Below are positions 55,013 through 64,000 of a DNA stretch of 64,000 nt, piece after piece. The first letter of the stretch is position 1. Each line of letters starts with the position of its first letter. Where the stretch lies: positions 124,001 to 188,000 of the forward strand of contig JAPFFF010000041.1 of NCBI GenBank assembly GCA_039105265.1. The letters are read 5' to 3'. The stretch is from Tritrichomonas musculus. Taxonomy: Eukaryota > Parabasalia > Tritrichomonadida > Tritrichomonadidae. Made by a program: the position numbers and the translations under genes. The notes below the pieces were generated by a model. That model was given only the letters and a program-made list of their open reading frames with translations, searched no databases and was not told the origin of the DNA.

Positions 55013-56108
55013 AGGGACAATAAATAGTGTACAGATTTTGCACGAAAACCAAATATCGCCTCAAAAAGTACACAAAAACTCGTTTTTGCACAAAAAAAAA
55101 TATTTTTGCACAAAATTTGCACAAAATGTAAAGTATAGAAAAAGGTGAGAACGATTATAAACTTCATAAAAAGTTTGCTTGCTACTCCTTATTCTAAGAT
55201 GATCCTTTTCCCCTTTAAAACTGAATTTTTTTTTGTTTTACTACGATTCATGGCTTGAGTAGGTGTAATTAATTATACTCATTCACTTTTTAAGCGTTTA
55301 AATAAAGTTTTTGAGGATATTGACAATATGTTTAAAAATTGTTTTTAATCATATATATATATAGAACCATGCATTATCCTATAGGTATATATCAGGCCCA
55401 TTATATTTCCTCATAAATTTTCAGATATTTATGTTTTTAAATCATGTAATTATTGTTTAGAATATTTTGAGAGAATAAAAAAAATTGAATACTTTAAATT
55501 GAATTATATAAAAATTAATTATAAACGTATGATTATTGTTTTGTTGTCTTAATATCTTTAAAATTATTACATTAAACAGATGAGTTTAATAATTATTTAT
55601 ATATATTTCACTTGTTAACGAGTATAAGAGATAGAAAAGGCTAAATACAAAAACATGTCATTTAAATTTAATATATCAAAGAACAGTTTTTAAAGTAAAA
55701 GGTTTGATAAAGTAAGAGGAAATATTTGTATTTAATATTATATTCAAAATTATTATAAAATCTTTTTATAAAATTGTTTATTAAATTCTTGATATTTTTT
55801 GTTTAAAAAACTGAACTTTACTTAAGAATTATGAATGATATATTGTCACACATATGAATTTTTATAATATTTATATCATTTTCCTTTTAAATTATTGTTT
55901 CTTTAAATGTTTTTTTGTAAATTAAAAATTTAATCATTTATCAACTGCCAAAATCTCTCGTATTATGATTATTGTGATTAAGCGAATATTTATTAATTTA
56001 TTTGCTTTCTATTTTTACTTTTAAGGAAAAGTTCATTTAATAAAATTCATTAAATTTTTTCTAATTTATTTCCTTTTAACTTTTATAATTTGATCAAAGG
56101 TTAAATAA
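55013..56108. other. AT-rich intergenic region with a worn repeat copy
   Basis: No gene. Bases about 55824-55945 (ATTGTCACACATATGAAT... TTAAATTATTGTTT) are a diverged third copy of the first half of the 227-bp repeat at 56109 and 58671. Confidence 0.5.
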
Positions 56109-56335
56109 ACATACAGATGATTATAATATTTTATATCTTTTCCTTTAAAATTATTGTTTTTTAAATGTTTTCTATGTAAATTCAATTTTTGATCGCTAAT
56201 TAATTACTCTCAATCTTGTTTTTTATTAAATATATAAAGCAATATGTTGTATGCAATTAATACTCTAAGTCTCCATTTATAAATCATGAAAAGAGATTTC
56301 AAAAAAAGTCAAACCGAAAAGCATATCTTAGAAAT
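56109..56335 (+). repeat. 227-bp direct repeat (promoter plus start codon), copy 1
   Basis: Almost identical to 58671-58897, offset 2562 bp. It ends by encoding MKRDFKKSQTEKHILEI from the ATG at 56286. After the repeat the frame continues to a 36-residue peptide ending at 56396. The initiator position reads CCATTT here, against TCATTT in copy 2, so copy 1's promoter may be dead. Looks like the duplicated 5' end of a gene, not an LTR. Confidence 0.85.
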
Positions 56336-56445
56336 ATTAAAAGCCAGTTTATGGAATAAAAGATTAACAATGTATGTATATTTGTTTATATTATAAGATT
56401 GCTTTTAGATTTAATAAGAAAACTCTTCTAAAGAAGATTTTTTAA

Positions 56446-58605
56446 GGGTAGTCTGACATGATCAAACTTTTTGAAAAGCTTATTTCAGTCTGACCGATTC
56501 TATGAGATTATTCAAATTAATTGAGATATTTTTTTGAAGTCAATAATTTATATATAACTCATAAAAAAAACAATATATAAACAATTAAACATTTGAATAT
56601 AAATAATAACATTATTTTATAATATATAATAATAATAAAAAGTGCTATTAAAGCAGTATATGAAAAATCAAATTTAAATCATTCTGAAAAAATTAATAGT
56701 AATTAAATAAATTAAATAGATAAATCATTTGATGTTTATTAATAGCAAATCAGTTATTTGTTCAGCAAAAAATAAAGTATTTTTTAAAAATGAAATATTC
56801 GTAAATAGAACTCAATTTCAACTCCAAAATTTTAGATTGGAAAAAAAAATAGTATTATATATTAACAATTATTTATCAAAAATATTATTTATCAGGTATT
56901 TGGCGAGAAAACGAACCTCGCCAAAAAAATTCGAACGATAGATTCAATTCTTTCAAATTATTTGAAGGAAAAACTCACAATTTACTCGTTAGACGATTAG
57001 AATTTCAATAAATTATTTTCATGCTAATTATTGAAAATTGAATATCATTGAAAGTATGTATTATTTATTATATATATTTCTTGATCAATTATATATATAC
57101 ATTTAATATAATTTTTAAATAAATTATATATATAAAAATAAATAACAAATTAATAAATAAATCAAATGTAATCCTTTGTTATTATATTAAAATACATAAA
57201 AATAACATTATAAGGTCAATTTATAACCATATCTCTCTTTTTATATTAATCTATTTTTATTTTGATAAAATTTGAATAAATATCTTATTAAAATAAAAAT
57301 ATAATTTTAATAATATATATATAATTACATGAATCTGCATTTATATTCAAAATATTAATATTTTTATTGAATATTAGAATCTATAAAAAAAAATTAATCG
57401 TTTTTTATCTGAAAAATTTATTTAATAATTTCAATTAATTCAAAAAATTTGGGACCTATATCTCAATTTTCATTGAATTTTGAGAAATATTCTCAAATCA
57501 TATTACAACTCTGCTTATTTTCACTGAGTTCATACAAAAATCATTCCTTGTGGAAAATTTGCATTTATCAAAAATTAGTTAAATAATATTTAACATAAAT
57601 ATATATAAACAATTATAAATAAACTATTTTTATATATCTGAAATATATGATGCGATATAAAGATTCATATTTTCAATCAACAAATAAAAAATTTCTGAAA
57701 TTATTCTATCAAAGGAAAAATATTTAAATATTGGTGTATACGTAATATTTATAATATATAAATATTATTATATTTTTTATTTTATATATATTTAATATAT
57801 ATGCTTTAGATTTACAAAATATAAATCTTTTTTTGAAATAAAATATAATTATATGATGAATTAATTTTCATTAGATATTGAAATATTTTCTTTTAGCTGG
57901 AAAATTGATATCTTCGAATACTTTGAGTATTTTAATTATTATATTTTCTTTTATATTACAATAATTGATTTAAATATATAATATAAATATTTATAATAAA
58001 AAATAATTTTATAAAATGATATTCCTAAATAAAATATTCTAAACTCTTATGACCATCATTATTTGAGAAAAGATAAAAACGATGGTTCTCAATTTAAAAT
58101 CTTTTTTTGAATCACATCTAAAGGAACTTTTCAATTAATTAATCAGAAATTATGAAAAAAAAATTGGAAAATATTATTTTGGAATAATAATCATTAATAT
58201 TAATAGTTGATTTAAAAAATTTAGAAAAAAATTTTTTTACATATAGCCAAAAAAGTTTTTTTATTTTCTTAAAAAAAAGTATATATTTATTACCTTCATA
58301 ACTAATACATTTCAATTTTAAGTTTTTTGGAACGATTTTCTTAATTTTGGAATATTATTTATAATATTATTTTGTGAAATTAGATGGGTTTTTTGACATA
58401 TTCAGTTAGATTAAAAACTTTTGAACATTTTTTTTAGGTTTTGGTCGATTTTTATTTTTTGAATTTTGGTTTTAATATCGATCGTTAGAGGCAAATATTT
58501 TAGGTATTTGACCTAAACTTTTTCCGAAAGAGCTCCTTTGAAATTTATATTCTATGAGTTTATTCAATATTGAAAAGGAAAAAAAAATTATGTCAGTCTA
58601 CCCTT
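56446..58605. mobile_element. 2.16-kb TTAA-flanked inverted-repeat element
   Basis: TTAA (56442-56445) then GGGTAGTCTGACAT at the left. The right end is the reverse complement with one change (GGGTAGACTGACAT), then TTAA (58606-58609). The interior is AT-rich with no transposase; the largest frame (56729-56941) ends ARKRTSPKKFER and is not recognised. The same TTAA+GGG end type as other elements here. It could also be two neighbouring elements that share end types. Confidence 0.6.
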
Positions 58606-58670
58606 AAATCTCTAACGTTTTCTTTGAAAAATCGAAATTGATTCAACAAGCATGAATTATGTATTGTCAT

Positions 58671-58897
58671 ACATACAGATGATTATAATATTTTATATCT
58701 TTTCCTTTAAAATTATTGTTTTTTAAATGTTTTCTATGTAAATTCAATTTTTGATCGCTAATTAATTACTCTCAATCTTGTTTTTTATTAAATATATAAA
58801 GCAATATGTTGTATGCAATTAATACTCTAAGTCTTCATTTATAAATCATGAAAAGAGATTTCAAAAAAAGTCAAACCGAAAAGCAAATCTTAGAAAT
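58671..58897 (+). repeat. 227-bp direct repeat (promoter plus start codon), copy 2
   Basis: Carries TCATTT (58835-58840), an initiator match 11 bases before the ATG at 58848, which opens MKRDFKKSQTEKQILEI and runs 28 codons to a stop at 58934. Coding similarity to copy 1 ends with the repeat. Points to a family of genes whose 5' ends were copied here. Confidence 0.85.
58835..58840 (+). promoter_or_regulatory. initiator-like TCATTT in repeat copy 2
   Basis: Fits TCA(+1)Y(T/A), +1 at 58837, 11 bases before the ATG at 58848. Confidence 0.4.
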
Positions 58898-59036
58898 TAA
58901 ATATATAAAAAAGCATGTTTTGATTGAAATATAATGTTTATACATAAATGTATGCATTCAATATTACTTTTATTTATATTTATATCCAAAATTAAGACAA
59001 AAAAAAAAAAAAGATTATTTACGATTTTGATTTTAA

Positions 59037-60899
59037 TTAGGTATATTTCTTCTTATTATTATTAAACCAAGATCTCACTTGTGTTATTTCAATATTAGGT
59101 TCTTTTTCTTTTACTTTTTCATAAGTAGATTTGAGAATATTTGCTCTTTCATCTGATCTTGGTTTTGCATTATTAAAGTCAATTGAATTTTGAATCAGTA
59201 TTTGTTGTATTTCATTAGAAAGTTTCCTGATCTTTGCCTTTGGTCGTGATCCTGCCTTTGTTATTAAATCCTGTACTTCTTCAACTTCTTCTTCTTCAAC
59301 AATAAGATTTACTTCATCATGATCTTCATTTTCATTTTGATTAGTTATTTCTTTGCATTCATCTGAATTATCTTCATCATTTTCCGAGATTATTGGGCTT
59401 ATTATTAAATCAGTATTATCAAAATATAAGTCTTGAGTGTTCTCATCATTATCTTCGTCGTCGTCGTTGTGAACTTGGTTGTCGTTTTCATAGTCGTCAT
59501 CTTCTTCTTCTCCTTCAATTTTATCATCTTTCTTAAGTTTATTCAAGAAGTTCGTAAACTTTTTATTGAAAGTTTCTTCATCAATTCTTTCTTTCTGTAG
59601 CGGCTTTGTCTTTTTGTTCCAATACCTTTCGTAATAGATGTTTTCCAATATGGCAAGCTTTTGTCCAAATGTTTGTAAGCTTGGTTGATTTCCGATGTTA
59701 ACTCTAAGAGTATTGTTGTGGCTTTCTACAACGTTGTTGGAGATAGTCTCTTTCTCTTTCTTGGAAGAAATGTTCCAATCTTGAAAAGAATACATCTGCC
59801 CAAGGTATGTTTTCTTGAAGTACCTAGCAAATCTTTTAGTTACCTTGTTTTTCAGCAATGTTTTGATCACCTGATTGACTTTTGCTTCTGAAACAAAAGG
59901 TAGCATATTTGCTATTTGGTTGAGCTCAGTGATTATTGGAGACTTTTGGTACTCTTGAAAATGGCGCATCATGGATTGCGTAAAATGAAAGTAACATAGT
60001 TGTAAAGAATCTCCAGCCTGTATAAAACATTTCTTTACTGCATTTAGTTCTGCCTTCTCGAAATCGGTGATGTAATTAGTACATGGTCTAAATGTTGTTG
60101 CTGCATGTTGTTTGAACAAATTAAAGGCTGTTTCATAAGTTTCCTGAAGCTTATTTGGTAGAAGAAAATAAGCAATTGGAACATTCATGTGCACCGTCCT
60201 TCCCATAATAACAAGAACCTGTTTGAATCCAGGAGGTGTCACATTGAATGTTCCATCAATGAAAACATATGTAACACTTGTTATTAATTGTTGTTGGAAA
60301 TCAGAACAATAGCAAACTATTGTCAAGCTTTTCCCAGGATTGTCTTTGTCTGGATACTTTATCTTGAATAGCTCGAAATTTGTGTCTCTTGTCGTCAATG
60401 TAGTGTCATTAAAATCATCATCAACATTGTACTTTTTACTGAGTTCGGCATAATAGCTTGAAACAAGGTTTTCTGAAAATACTTGCCTTTCTTCTCCTTC
60501 TGGCGTTTCATCACGTAATTGCTTATATAACTTATTTAACAATTGAATTCGAGATGGTCTTGGTTTCTCTGAAAGGAATATTTGTTCTACTTTCGATCTA
60601 ATTTCGGCTTGAGAGTATAGTTTTGCAACTGTTTTAGTCTGATTTTTGCAAGTGTGATTATTGTCAATAATCTTAATATTAACTTGGTCAAGTCCCTTTT
60701 CTAGAATTGATTTCGGAACTCCAATGCATGCTTTGCATTTATTTCTGTTTTTTCTTGATCTGTTTTTCCCATTTTTACAGATATATTTGAAAAGATTTTC
60801 TTTTTTGAGTAAATATTCAAACTTGTAAATATAACCATCAAAAACAATTGATTCTGGAACACCATCAGGTCGATGATCAACTCTTTCTTTTGCGTCCAT
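59037..60899 (-). CDS. MULE (Mutator-like) transposase with FLYWCH-like N-terminus and homeodomain-like C-terminus
   Basis: 620 residues, ATG at 60899, uninterrupted. Residues 15-90 hold a FLYWCH/WRKY-like zinc site (Cys41, Cys55/58, His82, Cys84). The MULE catalytic domain follows with Asp215 (VFIDGTFNV), Asp279 (YITDFEKAE), a CxxH at 302-305 (CYFHFTQ) and Glu392 (NNVVESHNNTL), so the DDE triad is complete. Residues about 455-545 are extremely acidic. Residues about 560-619 resemble a homeodomain, ending ITQVRSWFNNNKKKY (the W-F-x-N of helix 3). No matching terminal repeats are found immediately around it, so it may be an orphan or domesticated copy, though it looks able to encode protein. 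Confidence 0.9.
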   Translation of the reverse strand: MDAKERVDHRPDGVPESIVFDGYIYKFEYLLKKENLFKYICKNGKNRSRKNRNKCKACIGVPKSILEKGLDQVNIKIIDNNHTCKNQTKTVAKLYSQAEIRSKVEQIFLSEKPRPSRIQLLNKLYKQLRDETPEGEERQVFSENLVSSYYAELSKKYNVDDDFNDTTLTTRDTNFELFKIKYPDKDNPGKSLTIVCYCSDFQQQLITSVTYVFIDGTFNVTPPGFKQVLVIMGRTVHMNVPIAYFLLPNKLQETYETAFNLFKQHAATTFRPCTNYITDFEKAELNAVKKCFIQAGDSLQLCYFHFTQSMMRHFQEYQKSPIITELNQIANMLPFVSEAKVNQVIKTLLKNKVTKRFARYFKKTYLGQMYSFQDWNISSKKEKETISNNVVESHNNTLRVNIGNQPSLQTFGQKLAILENIYYERYWNKKTKPLQKERIDEETFNKKFTNFLNKLKKDDKIEGEEEDDDYENDNQVHNDDDEDNDENTQDLYFDNTDLIISPIISENDEDNSDECKEITNQNENEDHDEVNLIVEEEEVEEVQDLITKAGSRPKAKIRKLSNEIQQILIQNSIDFNNAKPRSDERANILKSTYEKVKEKEPNIEITQVRSWFNNNKKKYT

Positions 60900-60979
60900 G
60901 TAAATATAAAGTGTTTTTTTAAACAGATTTTATAAACCATTGAATCAGTATTTTTCAATAAGAAATAAATATAGTTTAA

Positions 60980-61723
60980 GGGAGCAGTCTCATTTTGAAT
61001 TTTTTTTACTTTTTCACAATTTTTGAATAGGAAATAAATTGAATTTTTTTCAATCAATAAAATAGATATATACACATTTTATATATTATTGGTTTTCATA
61101 AGCATCAGAGAATATATATATTAAGGTAAATCATAGAATTCATTAGAATTGATGAATATTCTCTCAATTTTTTGACACCAGTAATTTTGAATAATTTTAT
61201 TTTAAAAGCATCTCAATGAAAAATCAATAATTTACATAAATGCTTTCTCAACTTTTTTTAATTATATTTATATTTTATATAAATCTAATATAAAAATAAA
61301 AAAACCTATCATGCATTTAAGGTAAATCGAAAGAATTACATCGTAATTAAGCGTTTTTATGGTATGGTTTTTGTGATTTATGCAAATTACATCATAGAGA
61401 TAACTAAAAGTAATACAGTTTAAATACATTAGTAGATGAACATTTTATAAGTTGAGAAAGTTTTTACTCATTTTATTGTTTATTTAAAAAGATATGTCTA
61501 AAATAATAATCATCAAAATTATTGATGCCAAAAAATTAAAGGAATATTTATCATGTCTAATGAATTCTATGATTTACCTTTATATATATATTCTCTGATG
61601 TTTATGAAAACTAATAATAGATAAAATGTGTATATATCTATTATATTTATTGAAAAAAATTCAATTTATTTCCTATTCAAAAATTGTGAAAAAGTTATTT
61701 AAATTCAAAATGAGACTGCTCCC
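60980..61723. mobile_element. 744-bp TTAA foldback element
   Basis: TTAA (60976-60979) then GGGAGCAGTCTCATTTTGAA. The right end is the exact reverse complement before TTAA (61724-61727). Inverted similarity stays high for about 170 bp and remains detectable for 240-300 bp on each side, so nearly the whole unit is one imperfect palindrome. No coding frame. It lies 80 bp upstream of the MULE start codon and could affect its promoter. Confidence 0.88.
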
Positions 61724-61727
61724 TTAA

Positions 61728-62465
61728 CAGCATTATCATATCTTCAAAAAGCTTTTATTTTAGATTATATCGCTTATATCAAGGTTTATTCTATATTGAA
61801 GTAGACCATGCATTTGAAATTTGCCAAACTTTGGCTTTTGATGATAGATATTAAAAATTTTAGTTACAAACAAGCAACCACATTTGTACTAAATAAACAC
61901 TCATTTTTAATTGGACTAATAATGATTTATTATTTATTTTCTTTCTTTCTGAATAAAACTCAATTAGTTGAATTTAATTTTATAATCGTTCAAAATAAAA
62001 AAAAAAAAACATATTAGTCAAAATGAAAGATTTATTAATATATAATAAAGCCTGCGTTAGGAATATACTAAGAATGTTGGTTGAAACTAAAATTTTGTTG
62101 ATCTGATTAGATGTATTTCGATCGAAGACTAAAACAGGAGCAGCAGTCGTTTAGAAGGTGAAAATTAAGAAAAATTTCTCTTATTATTAGTAACAACATT
62201 AACGATAGCAATTAAATAAGAAAAAGTATAAGAATAATTGAACATTCGAAATAAAAAATATCGAAATTGCTAGAAAAACGAGTTTGTAAAAGTTAAGGCG
62301 TTATAAGTAAAGATAAATTAACTTATATAAAGCTAGAGATAAGTATGATATTCTATGAATTGAAGAAAAGTATTTCTTATAAAAAGTTTGAACGTATAAA
62401 AACAAAGGCCAAATTTGGAATGGTATTTTTCTTATTAACAATTCCATTACTTTTTATTTCTTTAG
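61728..62465. other. AT-rich intergenic region
   Basis: No supportable gene; the forward frame 61808-62017 is low in complexity and has no family. Confidence 0.4.
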
Positions 62466-63240
62466 CAATCATATCATAAATGCTCACCGCTCTTCATGTT
62501 TTTAGTGCGCATACGGTGGATAAACTCCTTGAAGGAAACATTATTCATGAGGCCACTCACAATAAGTCTCGTGTACATGGTGCCCTCGATGGCGTGCGCG
62601 ACAGCTACAGCGGACGCCACGTCTCCGATAAGGCTGTACACATCGCCAATCTCGAAGATGAAGCACCCGTACGCACAGCAGAACTGTACGAGATCCTGTA
62701 CTCCTGCACTTCGCGATGAATACTTCGATCAGCGTGTTTGCTGCGGTCAGCGGGATTGCTGCCGCCATCTCGCTCTCCAGCGGCTCCATTCGCGCAATCG
62801 TTGTCGCCATGGCAGCCAGAAGTGCACATAACATGGAGGGCGTGTGGTGCACAATGACGGTGAAGTCGCTTTCTATGCTAGAGAAGTTTGCTTCGAAGCT
62901 CCTGTACTTCGAGAACACGACGAACCCTTCATGAAAGTATATCTCTGACGTACCTGTATCTTGTGACAGCGTCTGCGATCCTTGCCATTGACTTTTCATT
63001 GCATGCGTACTGCGCGTAATAAGCCTTTCTGTCTCTCATGATCTCTCAGCCGACATCCCTGCAGTTTTCGATCTGGTTGTATGCGTCTGTTTCGATAATA
63101 GTGATGATTACGGGTCGCACGAACCAGATGCCCTGCAGCTGGTTCGTGTATGCCGAGTCGTTTCCATTGATAACGTATGTGCCAGCCGATGAGAAGACTA
63201 TCTTCCACTTTAATGTTAGCATTTTTACTTGAATTAGCTC
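62466..63240 (-). pseudogene. GC-rich decayed coding block of unknown origin
   Basis: About 775 bp at roughly half G+C, with sharp edges into AT-rich DNA. The minus strand gives the best protein sense: a start-like MLTLKWKIVFSSAGTYVING near 63232, then YYAQYACNEKSMARIADAV, ESDFTVIVHHTPSMLCALL, FEIGDVYSLIGDVASAVAV and a basic end RMRTKNMKSGEHL near 62480. The pieces do not share one frame; there are a few breaks. Not recognised. Composition and Ala/Ile/Val-rich segments could suit a virus-like or transferred gene, so I treat it as a fossil. Confidence 0.5.
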
Positions 63241-63262
63241 GACAAAAAACTGTCTCCAGCAT

Positions 63263-63790
63263 TGTTGAGAGCGCGAGGATACTGCATCGAAATATCGTTT
63301 AGTAATGGGTAATTAATAATATTATATTAGATTAATTATATTGATTAGATAAAATATTTCAAATATATTATAAAATTATGCTTTGAATAGAAGGGCGCAA
63401 GCAGAAAAAATTATCGTTTTTCTCTCAAATATATTTTTATGTTTTTCCATTAAATATTTATTCTTATTTTATAATTAATATAAATATATAAAGTAATATT
63501 TAATTGCAAATTAATTATACTAATATTAATGTGTCATCTTTTCTTTAAATTAGAGAAAACATAAAATAAAAATAAAGATTTATTTTACTAAAATCTGTAG
63601 GTTAAATTGTGATAAAAGTGGCTCAGATTTTAATAAAATCGTAAACTATAATTATATTAGTTAAAATATACTACTTATCATTATAAAATTTCAAGATATA
63701 AAATTCGAAAATTGAACTTTTTCAAAGATCCATCTTTTTTTTTTCTGAGTATCATTCTCAAATAATTCTGAGCGTTCAATTTATTTCTGA
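63263..63790. other. AT-rich intergenic region
   Basis: No gene. Two matching 30-base stretches, CTGAGTATCATTCTCAAATA (63745) and CTGAATATCATTCTCAAATA (63786), form a 41-bp-offset imperfect duplication. Confidence 0.4.
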
Positions 63791-64000
63791 ATATCATTCT
63801 CAAATATTTCTGAAAAAAAATAAAAGTTATTAATACAAATTTGAATAAAGTGGTCAGAACTATTTGTGATAATGATAATCGTTGGAAAGTTATCAGGCAC
63901 AATTTTAGTAGATACGAATATGTCAACAGAGATGCAGAAAATATATTTATACCACCCAAAACAAAACGATTGAATTATGGCGGTTGCGTTTTAAAAAATG
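63791..64000 (+). CDS. partial unknown coding fragment running off the window
   Basis: An open forward frame of 70 codons from the stop at 63788 to the window end with no ATG. The part from about 63838 has a normal globular composition (ICDNDNRWKVIRHNF, then IFIPPKTKRLNYGG), unlike random AT-rich DNA. It may be an internal piece of a gene or of a mobile element. Start, end and identity unknown. Confidence 0.35.

Noticed and set aside
56109-58897. Direct repeats as LTRs of a retroelement
   Set aside because: The repeats end inside a protein start, there is no reverse transcriptase, primer site or polypurine tract between them, and a TTAA element fills most of the interval.
62480-62999. Several overlapping forward and minus frames in the GC-rich block as separate genes
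   Set aside because: They overlap one another on both strands; only the minus-strand reading looks like protein, and it is broken.

Overview
The window looks like nuclear DNA of a parabasalid protist (a trichomonad, most like Tritrichomonas or Trichomonas). It is very AT-rich and no gene shows a convincing intron. Several start codons sit 10-25 bases behind a TCA-Y-(T/A) initiator. The gene families are those expanded in trichomonads: kinase-Sel1 fusions, DUF3447-type ankyrin proteins, BspA-like LRR_5 surface proteins, BTB-like proteins with discoidin or RCC1 C-termini, single-pass adhesin-like proteins and calpains. The organism call is an inference from this mix; no marker gene settles the species.

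Layout. 1-4.6 kb: a disordered Ser-rich protein (minus), a small gene carrying an in-frame tandem duplication that captured half of the neighbouring tRNA, an intact tRNA-Gly(CCC), and a relic with 69-bp repeats. 4.6-10 kb: a 923-residue kinase-Sel1 protein, a broken CDC123 gene and a 5'-truncated ankyrin gene. 10.4-14.0 kb: two convergent genes with BTB-like N-termini, one ending in an F5/8C domain and one in RCC1 repeats. 14-21 kb: intergenic DNA with small TTAA-flanked elements, a surface protein with a long Phe/Ser hexapeptide array, and a 1.5-kb terminal-inverted-repeat element. 21-33 kb: an MPPED-type metallophosphoesterase with one homopolymer frameshift, an ankyrin+LRR_5 protein, a decayed LRR_5 gene, a 28-bp satellite and a 2318-residue BspA-like membrane protein. 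33-41 kb: a TTAA element in one of two tandem host repeats, a broken ankyrin-type gene, a long helical-repeat gene split by two homopolymer indels, and a calpain.

41-64 kb is mostly repeats and fossils: 2.8 kb of 14-bp minisatellite, AT-rich intergenic DNA, a coiled-coil gene relic, a decayed GC-richer block tentatively assigned to a Polinton/Maverick, about 140 copies of AAAT, a duplicated promoter-plus-start-codon repeat around another TTAA element, an intact-looking MULE transposase with a homeodomain-like tail, a foldback element, and a GC-rich decayed coding block of unknown origin.

How the genes fit together: there is no operon logic. Surface and adhesion proteins (16.6, 25.9 kb), signalling scaffolds (kinase-Sel1, BTB-like pair, ankyrin proteins) and proteolysis (calpain) are typical of a host-associated trichomonad. 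The most informative structure is the set of TTAA-flanked inverted-repeat elements, including one with its empty site preserved beside it.
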